This document shows positions 10,118 to 20,857 of a stretch of DNA of 64,000 bases, one piece after another. The notes beneath the pieces are model-generated. The model worked only from the letters and a program-made list of their open reading frames with translations. It did no database searches and was not told the origin of the DNA. Numbering within the stretch: the first letter of the stretch is position 1; each line of letters begins with the position of its first letter. Source of the stretch: JANNSX01 sp963741525 (GTDB lineage: Bacteria; Pseudomonadota; Alphaproteobacteria; Rhizobiales; Hyphomicrobiaceae). The DNA lies in the NCBI GenBank assembly GCA_963741525.1, contig CAVUIW010000017.1, positions 50,667 through 114,666 of the forward strand, given 5' to 3'. Made by a program: the position numbers and the translations under genes.

Positions 10118-10597
10118 CTATCCAGGCCGGGATGTCGCTATTCGCACGGTCTGTCGAGCCGCCAGGAAATCGGCAGCTTTTGCGATGCTGTCCAGGTACT
10201 CGGGCGTGAATTTGACCGTGCCCGCTCCGCCCGCGAGATAGGCATCGACCAGAACCTGCTCCGTCGCTCGATCCAGCAGCCATGTGCGAAGCTGCTGCCA
10301 CGTCGCCAAGGACGCGGGCGAGAGCACCACGAAGTCATAGTCAAAATCCGAAAGCACGAGCGCTGTAAGGTGCTGGATCGCGGAAGATTGCTGCTTGTGA
10401 TGGTCCCAGGCCGCCACGAAGGCCGAAATGTCGATGCCGAGCATCATGGCATCATAGAGCACATCGGCCAAGCGACGTTCCGCCGGCCAGATCGACAACA
10501 GCGAAATGGCCCAAGCTTCGACGCTGGCCGCAATTGCTGCCTGCTCCGGCAATGGCCAGGTCCGCCAAGCCCGTGCCCGGGACCCATGGTGCCGCAC
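10118..10597 (-). CDS. Hypothetical protein
   Basis: I do not recognise this protein. The C-terminal ~110 residues look protein-like (VLYDAMMLGIDISAFVAAWD, LSDFDYDFVVLSPASLATW, VKFTPEYLDSIAKAADFLAA) and predict mostly helix with no signal peptide. The 5' end is doubtful: the open frame runs into a GC-rich dispersed repeat (arm 10573-10587), and the only ATG codons are well inside (MM at residues 51-52). A TTG at 10552 or the GTG at 10597 are candidates. It lies between putA (same strand, 87 bp downstream) and panC (opposite strand). Confidence 0.55.
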   Translation of the reverse strand: MRHHGSRARAWRTWPLPEQAAIAASVEAWAISLLSIWPAERRLADVLYDAMMLGIDISAFVAAWDHHKQQSSAIQHLTALVLSDFDYDFVVLSPASLATWQQLRTWLLDRATEQVLVDAYLAGGAGTVKFTPEYLDSIAKAADFLAARQTVRIATSRPG

Positions 10598-10700
10598 ACG
10601 AATACTCGGCTGTATAAAGTTGTATGCGACTGTGACGCACGGAATTCACCGCCATGTGCAAGTTGCGAGATGGGTCCCGGGCACGAGGCCCGGGATGACA
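10573..10700. repeat. Dispersed GC-rich palindromic repeat pair
   Basis: A 15 bp arm reading GTGCCCGGGACCCAT (10573-10587) recurs as its exact reverse complement at 10670-10684, 82 bp away. The right copy continues into GAGGCCCGGGATGACA, giving the complete hairpin common in alphaproteobacterial intergenic DNA. The pair brackets the spacer between the hypothetical gene and panC and could act as a cruciform or transcript end. Nothing else is visible up to 10780. Confidence 0.75.
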
Positions 10701-10799
10701 GTCAAGGGTGGGACGGGCTATGTGCCAATCGCGCTTCCACGTCACCGCTTTTCTCGCCCTGTCGCCTCCCTCTATGATCTCTGCGAGAGGAGCCCAACC

Positions 10800-11649
10800 A
10801 TGCCCGCCAAGCCCAAGATCGTCCGCACCGTCAAAGCCTTGCGCGCCGCCGTCTGCGCGCTGGCGCGCGGCCGGCGAAACGGTCGCCGTGGTGCCCGACC
10901 ATGGGGGCGCTGCATGAGGGGCATCTGACGCTGATCCGGCAGGGGCGCAAGAAGGCTGATCGCGTCATCGTCACGATCTTCGTCAACCCCGCGCAGTTCG
11001 CGGCGCACGAGGATCTCGGCCGCTATCCGCGCGACGAGGCGGGCGACCTCGCCAAGATCGCGAGCGCCGGCGGCGATCTCGTCTACGCGCCGGCAACCGA
11101 GGTCATGTATCCGGAAGGCTTTGCCACGCGCATCGTTCCGGCCGGCGCCGCCGAGGGCCTCGAAAGCGTAACCCGCCCGCACTTCTTCGGCGGCGTCGCG
11201 ACGGTCGTCGCCAAACTGCTGCTCCAATGCCAGGCCGACTACGCCATGTTCGGCGAGAAGGACTATCAGCAGCTGATGGTCGTGACCCAGCTCGTGCGCG
11301 ATCTCGACATCGCCTGCGAGATCGTGGGCGTTGCCACCGAGCGGGCGCCCGACGGCCTCGCGCTCTCTTCGCGCAACGCCTATCTCACGAAGGAAGAGCG
11401 GGCGGTCGCGCCGGCGCTCTTTCGAGTGCTGGGCGCGACCGCCGCCGCCTTGCGGGCGGGGGGAGGAAGCCGCAAGGCCCTGGCAGCGGGCAAGCGCAGC
11501 CTGCCGCCGCCGGTTTCAAGGTCGACTACCTGGAGCTTCGCGATGCGCGAACTCTTGCACCCGTCGAGGATGGAGAGCGCGGACCGCGGCGGCTCCTCGT
11601 CGCGGCCTGGCTCGGCAAGACCCGCCTCATCGACAACATTTCAGTCTGA
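10800..11649 (+). CDS. panC: Pantothenate synthetase PanC (three frameshifts)
   Basis: PanC ligates pantoate and beta-alanine with ATP, the last step of vitamin B5 synthesis. From ATG 10800 (preceded by AGAGGAG) the parts read RTVKALRAAV, then VAVVPTMGALHEGH (HIGH-like motif) once an extra base near 10897 is removed, FVNPAQFAAHEDLGRYPR, RPHFFGGVATVVAKL, ADYAMFGEKDYQQLMV and DGLALSSRNAYLT. After a one-base loss near 11502 it finishes with AAAGFKVDYLELRDA and LGKTRLIDNI. Two insertions (about 10862 and 10897) and one deletion break the frame. Length about 280 residues is normal. Convergent with the next gene, 7 nt away. Confidence 0.92.
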
Positions 11650-11656
11650 GGACCCT

Positions 11657-12707
11657 TCACTTGATCATGTAGGTCCGGTGCACGAAGTCGCCCTTGGCGC
11701 GCTTGGTCTCGAAGAGCGCCGCCTCGTCCGACTCGCGCGTCTCGACGACATTGGCCGCATCGACCGCGCCGGTAGTGGGCTTTGCCGCCTCGGCCTTCGT
11801 CAGCATGTCGGCGACGCCTTCGGGTTTGGGCGCATCGAGCTCTGTCTCGGCCTTGGCGCCGATCGCCTCGGTGACGCTCGCCCGCAGGAGCTTCGGCCAC
11901 ATCTTCTGGAACAGCCCGTTCGAGGGATAGACCTCGGCGCTGTTGAGCTTGCCGTCGATGGCGAAGGCGAAGCCGACGATATCGCTCGTGGCGAACCCCT
12001 TGGATTCGAGCGCGGCAACGTAGGTCTCGATCGTCTTGTCGAGCTTCTCGTTCTCGAGCGCCAGTTGCAGGCTCGATGGCGAGGCGTCGGCCGCAACCAC
12101 CGCGCCGCCGAGATTGTCGGCAGAGGTCCTGCTGCGTCTTCGAAACCGACTCCCAGACCTTCTGCTGCTTGTCACCCGTCTCGGCGGTCTCGCCGTCGAC
12201 GCCGAGGATGCCCTTCAGCATCGTCCGCAACGCCCACTTGCCGTCCTTCGACGGCAGCATCTTCTCGGAGGAGGCGAACGCCGTCACATCCTCGCCCGCC
12301 CCGCTGCGACCAGCGCCCCTGCTCGACGCAGAAGGCGGCGAGCGGCACGCGGCCCGATTTCGGCGGCACGATCATGCTCATGGTCAGCGTGCGGTCCTGC
12401 TGGCCGCCTTTGACGATGTCGCCAGCCTGCACGAACACCTCCTCGGTCGCCGGTGTTCTCGATGGCGAGTTCGATTGACGCTGCCGGTCTCGTGCACGGT
12501 GACGAGACCCTTCGCCATCGCCTCGCCGAGCGTCAGCGGCACGGGGCCTTGCGTGCTCGGCCCGTGGATGAAGTAGACGGCGAGCCGCTCATGCACGAAG
12601 GGATCGCTGACCTTGGGGGCGATGCCGGCGAAGGCTGGCGAGGCCGCGGCGAGGGCCGCCGCTGTCGCGAGAACGAACTGAGACCGCAAAATCGGAATGC
12701 CGTACAT
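11657..12707 (-). CDS. Exported ARPP-1-like domain protein (four frameshifts)
   Basis: A signal peptide (FVLATAAALAAASPAFAG) leads a ~345-residue protein whose first half matches my memory of the ARPP-1 type domain: VTVHETGSVNELAIEN, EVFVQAGDIVKGGQQDRTL, SGRVPLAAFCVEQGRW, then a helical second half (SPSSLQLALENEKLDKTIE, YPSNGLFQKMWPKLLRASVT). The biochemical role of this domain is unknown. Insertions near 12465, 12447, 12310 and 12127 split the frame; removing each joins the motifs. It is probably periplasmic. The family name is less certain than the joining of the pieces. Confidence 0.68.
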
Positions 12708-12878
12708 GCCGTGTCTCCGTGGTTGCGCCGGGCGTGTGGGGGGCCGGCGAACCGCGCGCTACAGCGCAATTGCGGACGCGGATGGGGAGAGGACGTGGCA
12801 AACATAAGGCGGGTACGTAATGGTATGTCACCACCCGTACCCGCCCGGACAAACGGCCGAAGTTTCTATGTTACCGGT

Positions 12879-13197
12879 TTAGCGGATGTACTGCAGGTAG
12901 CGCATGTTCACCCAGCCGGTGCGGCCGAAATGCTCCATCACGCACCAATTGCGCTTGCAGGCGCCGGCCTTCAGCACGCCGTAGCCGTCATGGGGGATGG
13001 CGGCGACGATGCGCGCATGCCGCGAGGGCCCGGAGCGCATGTAGAGCACATCCGTCTCGGCGACGTTGACGACGCGATAGGTGTCGCACATGGCGCAGGC
13101 CTTGGCGGGCCCGGCGACGAAGGCGGCGGTTGCGAGCATCGCGACGGCGGCGCCGGCGCGCAGCGCATGGGGAACGAGCTTGGCTGATGGCGATCAT
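12879..13197 (-). CDS. Small exported SH3-like domain protein (one frameshift)
   Basis: About 105 residues. A signal sequence (AVAMLATAAFVAGPAKA) precedes a bacterial SH3-type domain: VLYMRSGPSRHARIVAAIP, GYGVLKAGACKRNWCVMEHF, GRTGWVNMRYL. Cysteines (CAMC, CKRNWC) could form disulfides in the periplasm. Such domains usually bind peptidoglycan or other cell-wall ligands. The ATG at 13197 opens a frame that needs removal of one base near 13183 to join the rest; an internal ATG at 13139 avoids the shift but shortens the signal peptide. Confidence 0.72.
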
Positions 13198-13563
13198 GAC
13201 GGTCTCCCTTCCTGGGTGCTTCTCTGGCTTGTGTCTCAACCCGCACTGTGAGCCACTAAGTAGGGAGGGGGTGGTGAATGCGTCCTGAAGCCGGCCGTTA
13301 GCTGGCATTCAGATGAAGGAGTCGTTCAGGTTGGAGCGCCTGCCCCCCATCGGAGAGAACGAAAAGACCCGACAGGCCGTCGCCCGCGGGTCCTAAGCCT
13401 GCCTGCTCATCGTCTCCCAACTTCGTGGGATTGGTCGCTGGGCCGGTCAGCTTGTTCTTGCTCTTCTTGTTTTTCTTGGTCTTGGCGCTGCCGGTCTCTC
13501 TTCGACACCCGAGAGATAGGCTCGGGCCGGCCGCCGGCGCTGTTCCCCACGGAACGGAATGCG
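13198..13563. other. Intergenic region without a recognised gene
   Basis: About 366 bp between the SH3-like gene and the protease terminator. A minus-strand frame here encodes a Lys/Asn-rich tail (KTKKNKKSKNKLTGPATN) but has no credible start, so it is not called. No promoter or repeat was recognised. Confidence 0.4.
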
Positions 13564-13589
13564 GAAAAATCTGGGCGAGCCCCAGATTT
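13564..13589 (-). terminator. Rho-independent terminator of the trypsin-like protease gene
   Basis: Minus-strand AAATCTGGG pairs with CCCAGATTT around a 5-7 nt loop and runs straight into T residues. The stem begins inside the stop codon of the protease gene. Confidence 0.85.
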
Positions 13590-14369
13590 CAATGACCCGC
13601 CAATGCCCGGTCGATCCAGTCGCGATAGGCCGAAACCCGAGTGTAAACGCCAAACTTGAACTTCCTACCGCAGCCAACACCGAACGAGACGACACCGACG
13701 AGGACGTTGCCCGCCGGGCCTCGCAATACGAGCGGACCGCCGCTGTCGCCCTGACACGCGTCGGCGCCGCCGAAGACCTCGCCGGCGCAGAGCATGGTAG
13801 GCAGCACGCGACCGGCATAGGAGTCTGGGCGCGTTGCAGGCCGGGTTCTCGACATAGGGAACGATCGCCCCCATGAGCTGGCGCGACTTCTGCCCGCCCT
13901 CGGCGATCGCACCCCACCCGGACACGAACAGCGGTTCACCGGGACGAAGCGCGAGCGACACATCGGCGGTGGTGATGAAGACGCCATCGATGGGTGCCAC
14001 AAGATACATCAGTGCCAGATCGGCTGCGTTGGTGGCCGGTTCATAGTCCGTGTGGACGATGACGTCACGAATGCCCACCCAGCGCCCCCCGTTCAGATAG
14101 TCGCTCGTGCCGGTGATGACCTGGATGTCTTGCGGCAGCACCCCGCCCGGTAGGCAGTGCGCCGCGGTCAGCACCCATCTGGGATCGATGACCGTGCCGC
14201 CGCAGAGCGCGAAGCCCGCCCCCGACTTGATGCGCAACGCCACCTGCCAGGGGGCGTCCTTGATGTCGATCGGAGTGCCGCCGGCGATCTGTGCAAGCGA
14301 GGCGGATGGCAGCGCGATGGCGCTTGAGACCAGCACAAGACCGAGCAGGACGCGCGAGAGCCGGCGCAT
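13589..14369 (-). CDS. Exported trypsin-like serine protease (S1 family; one frameshift)
   Basis: A signal peptide (MRRLSRVLLGLVLVSSAIAL) is followed by an S1 chymotrypsin-fold domain with a complete triad: His71 in WVLTAAHC, Asp117 in NAADLALM, and Ser in DACQGDSGGPLVL. The activation-type N-terminus IAGGTPIDIKDAPWQVAL and GVYTRVSAYRDWIDRAL are also present. An extra base near 13828 (after NPACNAP) shifts the frame before the Ser motif. Length about 259 residues. Start is set at the third in-frame ATG (14369), which gives a clean signal peptide; ATG 14387 would overlap the Crp gene stop. Substrate unknown. Confidence 0.9.
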
Positions 14370-14376
14370 GGCGCAC

Positions 14377-15084
14377 TCAAACATCATCCCTATCGGCGAT
14401 GAGCGACAGCTTCTCGGTCATCAGGTGGAGCACGTTGCCGTCGCGTTTGAGTGCGTTGTCGGCTTCGAGCGCCTGCAGCGCGAGGTTGACCTTCGGCCGG
14501 CTGGCGCCGATCAGCAAGGCGATCTCGATCTGCGACATGCCGAGATCGATCGAGGCCTTGCCGTCCTTGGCCTCGATGCCGCGGAGCTTCATGGCCGACA
14601 GCAGGAAGCGCGCGAGCCTGCACCTCGATCGAATGCAGCGCCACCGCCTCGAACACATCGTTGGTCGCGCGCAGCCGCCCGCAGAGGAATTTCACGGCGA
14701 CGTCCGAGATGGCGGGCACCGTCTCCATCAGGCGCTTCAGGTTGGCACGCGACAGCGCCATGGCCTTGACGGCGGAGAGTGCCCGCGCGTCGGCCGTGCG
14801 ACTGGCCGCCATCCAGTGCCGCGATCTCGCCGAAGAACTCGCCCGGCCCCGCATTGAGGAAAGGCGAGTTCGCGGCCCTCGTTCGTGAACACCGAGAGAC
14901 GCACACGACCTGCCGTCAGCAGATAGACATCCGCCCCCTCATCGCCGCGCGCGAAGATCAGCTGGCCGTTGTCGTAGGAGACGGACCGCATCTGCTTGGC
15001 GATGGTCTGCCGGTCGGCATCGCCGAGCAGGCCGAACAGCTTGGTGCCGGCGAGCATGCGCGGCAGATCGGTGGCGGTCGTCAT
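14377..15084 (-). CDS. Crp/Fnr family transcriptional regulator (three frameshifts)
   Basis: An N-terminal cyclic-nucleotide-binding fold (LIFARGDEGADVYLLTAGRV, FLNAGPGEFFGEIAALDG, SRTADARALSAVKAM), a dimerisation helix (LKRLMETVPAISDVAVKFL) and a C-terminal winged HTH (LGMSQIEIALLIGASRPKVN, LALQALEADNAL). About 235 residues. The start ATG 15084 has a strong GGAGGT eight bases upstream. Insertions near 14875, 14812 and 14619 break the frame. No Fnr-type N-terminal cysteine cluster is seen, so it is more likely a ligand-binding than an Fe-S sensor. It overlaps or abuts the protease gene, suggesting co-transcription; target genes are unknown. Confidence 0.88.
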
Positions 15085-15111
15085 GGGGACCTCCTGGTGC
15101 TTTCGGTCAGC

Positions 15112-16295
15112 CTACCAATACCTAATTTGCGCGTCGGTGATTTTCTCTGGTCCCCTGTCGGTCACGATCACCGTCTCCTCGAAGTCGCCGAGATAGCCGT
15201 CCTTGCGGATGCCGCGCTCGACGCAGAGCACCATGCCCGGCTCCAGCACCGTCTTGTCGCCTGGCGCGAGCCAGGGGCTGTCCCAGCCCAAGCCTACGCC
15301 ATGGCCGAGGCCGGAGAAGTTGCCTTTCAGCTCGAAGCCCAGCGCCTGCTGCTTGCCGAGCCCGGCGGCGGCGACTTGCTCGGCCGTCGTGCCGACTTTG
15401 ACCGCAGCGACGCCAGCCTCGACCGCCGCAATGGAAGCCTCGAACAAATCGATCTGCCGGTTCGTCGGCGGCCCGATCGGGCGCGAGCGGGCGAGATCGA
15501 AATAGTAGCCGTCGAGCACTCCGGAGAGCCCGATATGGAACCACTGGCCTGCTTTGAGCGGTGGTGGTCGAGGCCCAGGTCGGAAAGCCCGTGCGGATCT
15601 CCGCCGAGCCATCGCCGCCGGTGCCCGACGACATGAACGAGTTGTAGAGGATGCCGCCTGCCGGCGCGATATCGGCCTGGCCCGCCGCGATGACATCGCC
15701 ATGGGTGGCGCCGGGGACGGCTGCCGCCATCATGGCGTCGGTGGCGCGGGAGCCGAGCGCCGAGGCGCGTCGAAGCAACGCGATCTCGGCGGGGCTCTTG
15801 ATCGGCGCGAAGATCGGAGAGGATCGCCTGCCCGTTTCGCCATTGAGAGCGGGGAAGGCGGCCGTGATCGCCTGATGCACATCCACCGTCATGACGTCGC
15901 CGCCGACGAGGCCGACCGGGCCTTGGTCGAGGCCGAGCTGGCGCATGGCCCCGATCACGCCCTCGATGACGAGATCGGCGCGGATGATCTCGTGACGCCT
16001 CCAGCGCCACCGTTTCGTCATAGGCGCAGTCGACGACGAGCCGCGCCTCGCCCTCGGCCGAGAGCACCAGGAAGGTGTGGGCGCGCGCGTTCCAGTTGCC
16101 GGCAAGGTCGGGGATGTAGGGGAAGAGCGTGTAGAAGTTCGTCAGGTACATGACGTCGCCGTAGCGATCGAGCGAGCCGCCGCCGCGGGAGGCAACGACG
16201 AGGCCGCGCAAGCCCGCCGCCTTGGCCATGGCGGCAGCCCGACGGCGCCGCTCGGCGAATTCTCGGGCCGGGATGATGGTGCGGGGTGTAATCAT
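15112..16295 (-). CDS. M24 family metallopeptidase (Xaa-Pro peptidase / creatinase-like; frame broken twice)
   Basis: About 393 residues. A creatinase-type N-domain (GLRGLVVASRGGGSLDRYGD, YLTNFYTLFPYIPDLAGNW) is followed by the pita-bread catalytic domain (IKSPAEIALLRRASALGSRA, PGATHGDVIAAGQADI, GGILYNSFMSSG, KAGQWFHIGLSG, GHGVGLGWDSPWLAPGD, LEPGMVLCVERGI). Some metal ligands of true aminopeptidases P appear replaced, so it may be a creatinase-like amidinohydrolase or an inactive relative. Insertions near 15998 and 15560 break the frame. ATG 16295 has GGAGG upstream. Specific substrate cannot be inferred. Confidence 0.8.
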
Positions 16296-16508
16296 GGGGC
16301 CTCCGCTTTGGGAATGAGTCCGATTATTGCCATTTCGGGAGACTAGACCAGCCTGTCTCGGCTTAGGTAGGGTTTCAATTCGCGTTCATGGCAGCCGTGA
16401 CGTGAGAACCAGTCGCCCGATAGTTGTCCATTGGCTGGCCTTGAGATCGAGGTACGGACTTTTTGGCACAGCTCAGGTAGTGTGGATTCCCTCACGAGCC
16501 GACGGCTT

Positions 16509-18283
16509 ATGGCATGGAAAGGCACTGAATTCGTGCGTCGCTTGGCCGCCGTACTTGCTGCTGATGTCGTCGGCTACAGTCGCCTCATGGAGGTCGATGA
16601 AGCGGGAACGCTTGCGTCATTGAAGGCTCATCGCGTGGAGCTATTCGATCCTCTGGTTGCCCAGCATGGCGGGCGCATCGTCAAACTCATCGGAGACGGC
16701 GCGCTGGTAGAGTTCCCCAGTGTCGTTGACGCGGTTGCATGTGCGGTAGCCGTCCAGCAGGCCATGAGGACCCGCAAGCCGGGATGCCCGAGGCCAATCG
16801 TATTTGGTTGCGTATTGGCGTCAACTTGGGCGACATCATCAGCGAAGGCGACGACATCTACGGCGACGGAGTGAATGTCGCCGCACGTCTGGAAGCAATG
16901 GCTGAGCCCGGCGGTATCTGCGTGTCCGGCATGGTTCACGAGAGCATCCTCGGCAAGCTCGAACACGTGTTTGCGGACCAGGGCGAACAGCGCGTCAAAA
17001 ACATTTCCCGCCCGGTGCGCGTGTGGCGCTGGTCCGGTGCCATGTCGGGCCCAGGACGAGCTCGCGACACCGCACCTCCCCACCCGCTTGCCGACAAGCC
17101 GTCAATCGCCGTCGTGCCATTCACTAATATGTCCGGCGAGCCGGAGCAGGAGTACTTCGCCGACGGGATAGCCGAGGACATCATTACGGCGCTCGCTAAA
17201 TTTCGTTCATTTCTCGTAATCGCTCGCAACTCCAGTTTCACCTACAAGGGCCGCGCAATCGACGTGAAGGCGGTCGCACGAGACCTGGGTGTGCGTTACG
17301 TGGTCGAAGGCAGCGTTCGCAAGGCGGGTAACCGCGTCCGTGTCTCGGCCCAATTGATCGATGCTGAATCCAATAGTCATGTCTGGGCAGAACGATATGA
17401 CCGGGAACTCGACGACATCTTTCTTGTTCAAGATCAAATCACGCAGAGCATCGCAGCCGCCATCGCCCCGGAGTTCGAGAGCGCCGAAATAAAACGAGCA
17501 TCTCGGCCCGGCCGGCAGGATTTGAGCGTCTGGGACCTCGTCATGCAGGCGCGCTGGCATCTGGGACAGTACAACAAGGACGGGTGTGCCAAGGCACAGG
17601 AGCTTCTCCTTCAGGTCGTGACACTGGATGATCGCAGCGCCCAGGCTTTCGGGCTGCTTGCTATGACACATTGGATGCAAGCCATATATCGCTGGAACGA
17701 TCTGGTATCTCAATCCAGCAAGCAGGCGCTCGAAATGGCACGGCGCGCGCTGTCTCTGGACGACCGCGACGCAACGGCCCAGACGACACTAGGCATGGCC
17801 TTGACCCTGCATCAGCACCATGAACAAGCGGTCGAGGTTCTCAGCCGTGCCGTTCGACTTAATCCAAACCTTGCGGCGGCCCATGGATGGTTAGGAATCG
17901 CCTACACATACGCCTGTGACTTCGAAAAGGGTATTCGAGCCGCCGAGCAAGCCATAATCTTGAGCCCACGCGATCTGGACAAGCCGTTCTGGATGGCCGC
18001 ATTCAGTTTCTCCGCGTTGGCCGCTCACCGATACGAAGAGGTGATCGAGATTACGACAACCATGTTGCGGGACAAGCCGGACTTGCCGACCGCGCTTCGC
18101 CATCGTGCCCCGGCCTTGGCCTGGCTCGGACTCATCGATGAGGCCGGGCGGGACATCGACAAGCTCTTGCAAGTGGCTCCTGATACCACCATCAGCCAAT
18201 TGCGCTCGGTCTTCTCCCTCGGCGACCACGTGGTGGAAGAGCATTGGCTGCAAGGTCTGCGCAAGGCAGGATTGCCGGAGTAA
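16509..18283 (+). CDS. Class III adenylate/guanylate cyclase with TolB-like and TPR domains (one frameshift)
   Basis: The N-terminal cyclase homology domain has LAADVVGYSRLMEVDEAGT (first metal Asp), KLIGDGALVEFPS and, after one missing base near 16777, LRIGVNLGDIISEGDDIYGD and GVNVAARLEAMAEPGGICVS. A TolB-like N-terminal segment follows (SIAVVPFTNMSGEPEQEYFA, GIAEDIITALAKF, YVVEGSVRKAGNRVRVSAQL), then TPR-like helical repeats (LNPNLAAAHGWLGIAYTYAC). This CHD-TolB-TPR layout is common in Hyphomicrobiales, where such enzymes are thought to make cAMP. No transmembrane segment is evident. About 591 residues. GC content looks lower than in its neighbours, which may mean a different history. Confidence 0.88.
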
Positions 18284-18623
18284 TAGCTGACCTGTCAGGC
18301 GGATTGGCGCGGGTGGCCTCAGGAAAAGGCAGACCGGACGTCTCGAGCGACACTCGGAGATGACCAGTCCCGTATTAACGACGCGACGATTGCTCGCATC
18401 CCCCCGCGGGTGACACCCGAGCGGAAAACAGGGACTGAACCAGCTCTCCATCTTGCCTTTGCCCCTCCCCCATGGCACGCCAACTTGCGATACTGACAAC
18501 TAGATTCGGCTTGCCCGGGGTTTTCCCGGACGGGCTTGTATGAGACCAGAGCACCTTCCGGCGAAGTGGTTCCCGGTTCGGCGAAGAAAGTGCGACAAAC
18601 CAAGACTCACGACCGGAGCAGCC
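18284..18623. other. Intergenic region before parE with a palindromic repeat
   Basis: 340 bp. It holds a degenerate member of the GAGCAC...GTGC hairpin family at 18549-18593 (better copies at 45367-45414 and 50468-50571) and a GC-rich partial palindrome around 18508-18535. The parE promoter must lie here, but no convincing -35/-10 was seen. Confidence 0.55.
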
Positions 18624-20635
18624 ATGGCCTCCTCGCGCGACCTCTTCGCCAAGCTCGAGACGGAGCTCGAGCAGCAGCCCATCCGCAAGAAGGGCGCGAC
18701 CGCCGACAGCTATACGGCGGCCGATATCGAGGTGCTGGAAGGGCTCGAGCCCGTCCGCCGGCGGCCCGGCATGTATATCGGCGGCACCGACGAGAAGGCG
18801 CTGCACCACCTCTTCGCCGAGGTGATCGACAACGCCATGGACGAGGCGGTGGCGGGGCATGCCGACTGGATCGATGTCGAGCTGTCGGCCGACGGCTTCC
18901 TCGCCGTCACCGACAACGGCCGCGGCATCCCGATCGACCCGCATCCCAAAGTTCAAGCCGAAGTCGGCGCTCGAAGTCATCATGACCATGCTGCACTCGG
19001 GCGGCAAGTTCGACAGCAAGGTCTACAACACGTCCGGCGGCCTGCACGGCGTCGGCGTCTCGGTCGTGAACGCCCTCTCGGATGTGCTCGAGATCGAGGT
19101 CGCCAAGGACCAGCGGCTCTACAAGCAGACCTATTCGCGCGGCAAGCCGACCTCGAAGCTCCAGGATATGGGCGCGATCAAGAACCGGCGCGGCACCAAG
19201 GTGCGCTTCCATCCCGATCCGCAGATCTTCGGCGAGCACGCGCATTGGAAACCGGCGCGACTCCACAAGATGGCGCGCTCGAAGGCCTATCTGTTCGGCG
19301 GCGTCGAGATCCGCTGGCACTGCGCGCCCGAGCTGATCAAGGACGATACACCGGCCGAGGCCGTGTTCCATTTTCCGGGCGGGCTCAAGGATTTCCTGAC
19401 CGATCGCATCGACGGGCTGACGACCGGTCACGAAAGACATCTTCGCCGGCAAGGTCGAGCGCGAGGGCGGGCACGGCTCGGTCGAATGGGCGATGACCTG
19501 GATCGCCGACGACGACGGGTTCATCTCCTCCTATTGCAACACGGTGCCCACGCCCGATGGCGGCACGCACGAGAACGGCCTGCGCTCGGCGCTCTCGCGC
19601 AGCCTGAAAGCCTATGGCGAACTGACGAACAGCAAGCGCGCCCAGCAGATCATCGCCGACGATGTCTTCACGACTGCGGCCGGCATGCTCTCGGTCTTCA
19701 TCCGCGAGCCCGAGTTCCAGGGCCAGACCAAGGACAGGCTCGCGACGCTCGAAGCCGCCCGCATCGTCGAGACGACGGTGAAGGATGCCTTCGATCACTG
19801 GCTGGCGGACTGTCCCGCGCAAGCGCAGAAGCTGCTGGAATGGGTGATCGAGCGGGCCGAGGAACGCCTGAAGCGCCGCCAGGAGAAGGAGCGCGACCGG
19901 CGATCGAGCGCCAAGCGGCTGCGCCTCCCCGGCAAGCTCGCCGACTGCTCGCACGGGCCCGAGGATGGCAACGAGATCTTCATCGTCGAGGGCGACTCGG
20001 CGGGCGGCTCGGCGAAGTCGGCGCGCGACCGCGCCTCCCAGGCGATCTTGCCGTTGCGCGGCAAGATCCTCAACGTCGCCAGCGCGTCATCGCAGAAACT
20101 TTCGCAGAACCAGCTCATCGCCGATCTCATTCTGGCGCTCGGCTGCGGCACCGGCTCGAGCTTCCGCGAGGAGGACCTGCGCTACGCCAAGGTCATCATC
20201 ATGACGGACGCCGATGTCGACGGCGCGCACATCGCCTCGCTCTTGATCACCTTCTTCTTCCAGGAGATGCCGCAGCTTATCGACAAGGGCCATCTCTATC
20301 TGGCGGTGCCGCCACTCTACAAGATCAAGCAGGGCGCCGCCCACACCTATGCCCAGGACGACCGGCATCGGGAGGAGCTGCTGGCGACCGTCTACAAGGG
20401 CAAGAAGGTCGACATCCAGCGCTTCAAGGGTCTGGGCGAGATGAACGCCTCGGAGCTCAAAGAGACGACGATGGACCCGCGGAAACGCCGGCTACTCCGC
20501 GTCGAGATCGACGCCGACGATCGCGACGAGACGACGAGCGCCATCTCCGACCTCATGGGCACCAAGCCCGAGGCGCGCTTCCGGTTCATCTCCGAGCGGG
20601 CGGAGTTCGTGTCTGATGAGGTGTTGGATATTTGA
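18624..20635 (+). CDS. parE: DNA topoisomerase IV subunit B ParE (two frameshifts)
   Basis: ParE is the ATPase subunit of topoisomerase IV, which decatenates chromosomes with ParC (gene at 32293-34548). GHKL ATPase motifs are EVIDNAMDEAVAG, TDNGRGIPIDPHP and TSGGLHGVGVSVVNALS; the TOPRIM domain shows VEGDSAGGSAKSARDR and IIMTDADVDGAHIASLLIT; the C-terminus reads RFKGLGEMNASELKETTMDP. About 669 residues, the ParE size rather than the longer GyrB. Single-base insertions near 18951 and 19424 shift the frame twice. The start MASSRDLFAKLE at 18624 has GGAG upstream. Confidence 0.94.
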
Positions 20636-20857
20636 GCGGCGTCAAAGCCTCCAAGGAGATCATGCCTAGTCTGCGGCGCGTTGCCGCGTTAGGGCACTAT
20701 ATAGTCCAGAGTTTGCGGGCCCTGCTCCACAATGCAGCCGCCCGCAAGCCTCTCGCTGCCGCCCACGGTGTTGCCGACGACACAATCCTGTCATAGACGA
20801 GGGCGCCCCTGGGTACGAGGGGTCATAGGTAAACTCGTTTGGGACGAACTCTCCATC

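Noticed and set aside
8246..10777. An 843-codon plus-strand open frame
   Set aside because: It is antisense to putA, has low-complexity Arg/Gly-rich translation and no family pattern; the minus strand carries clear PutA motifs. Shadow of high-GC coding DNA.
13400..13500. Lys-rich minus-strand frame KTKKNKKSKNK
   Set aside because: No plausible start codon, ribosome binding site or homology; lies after the protease terminator.
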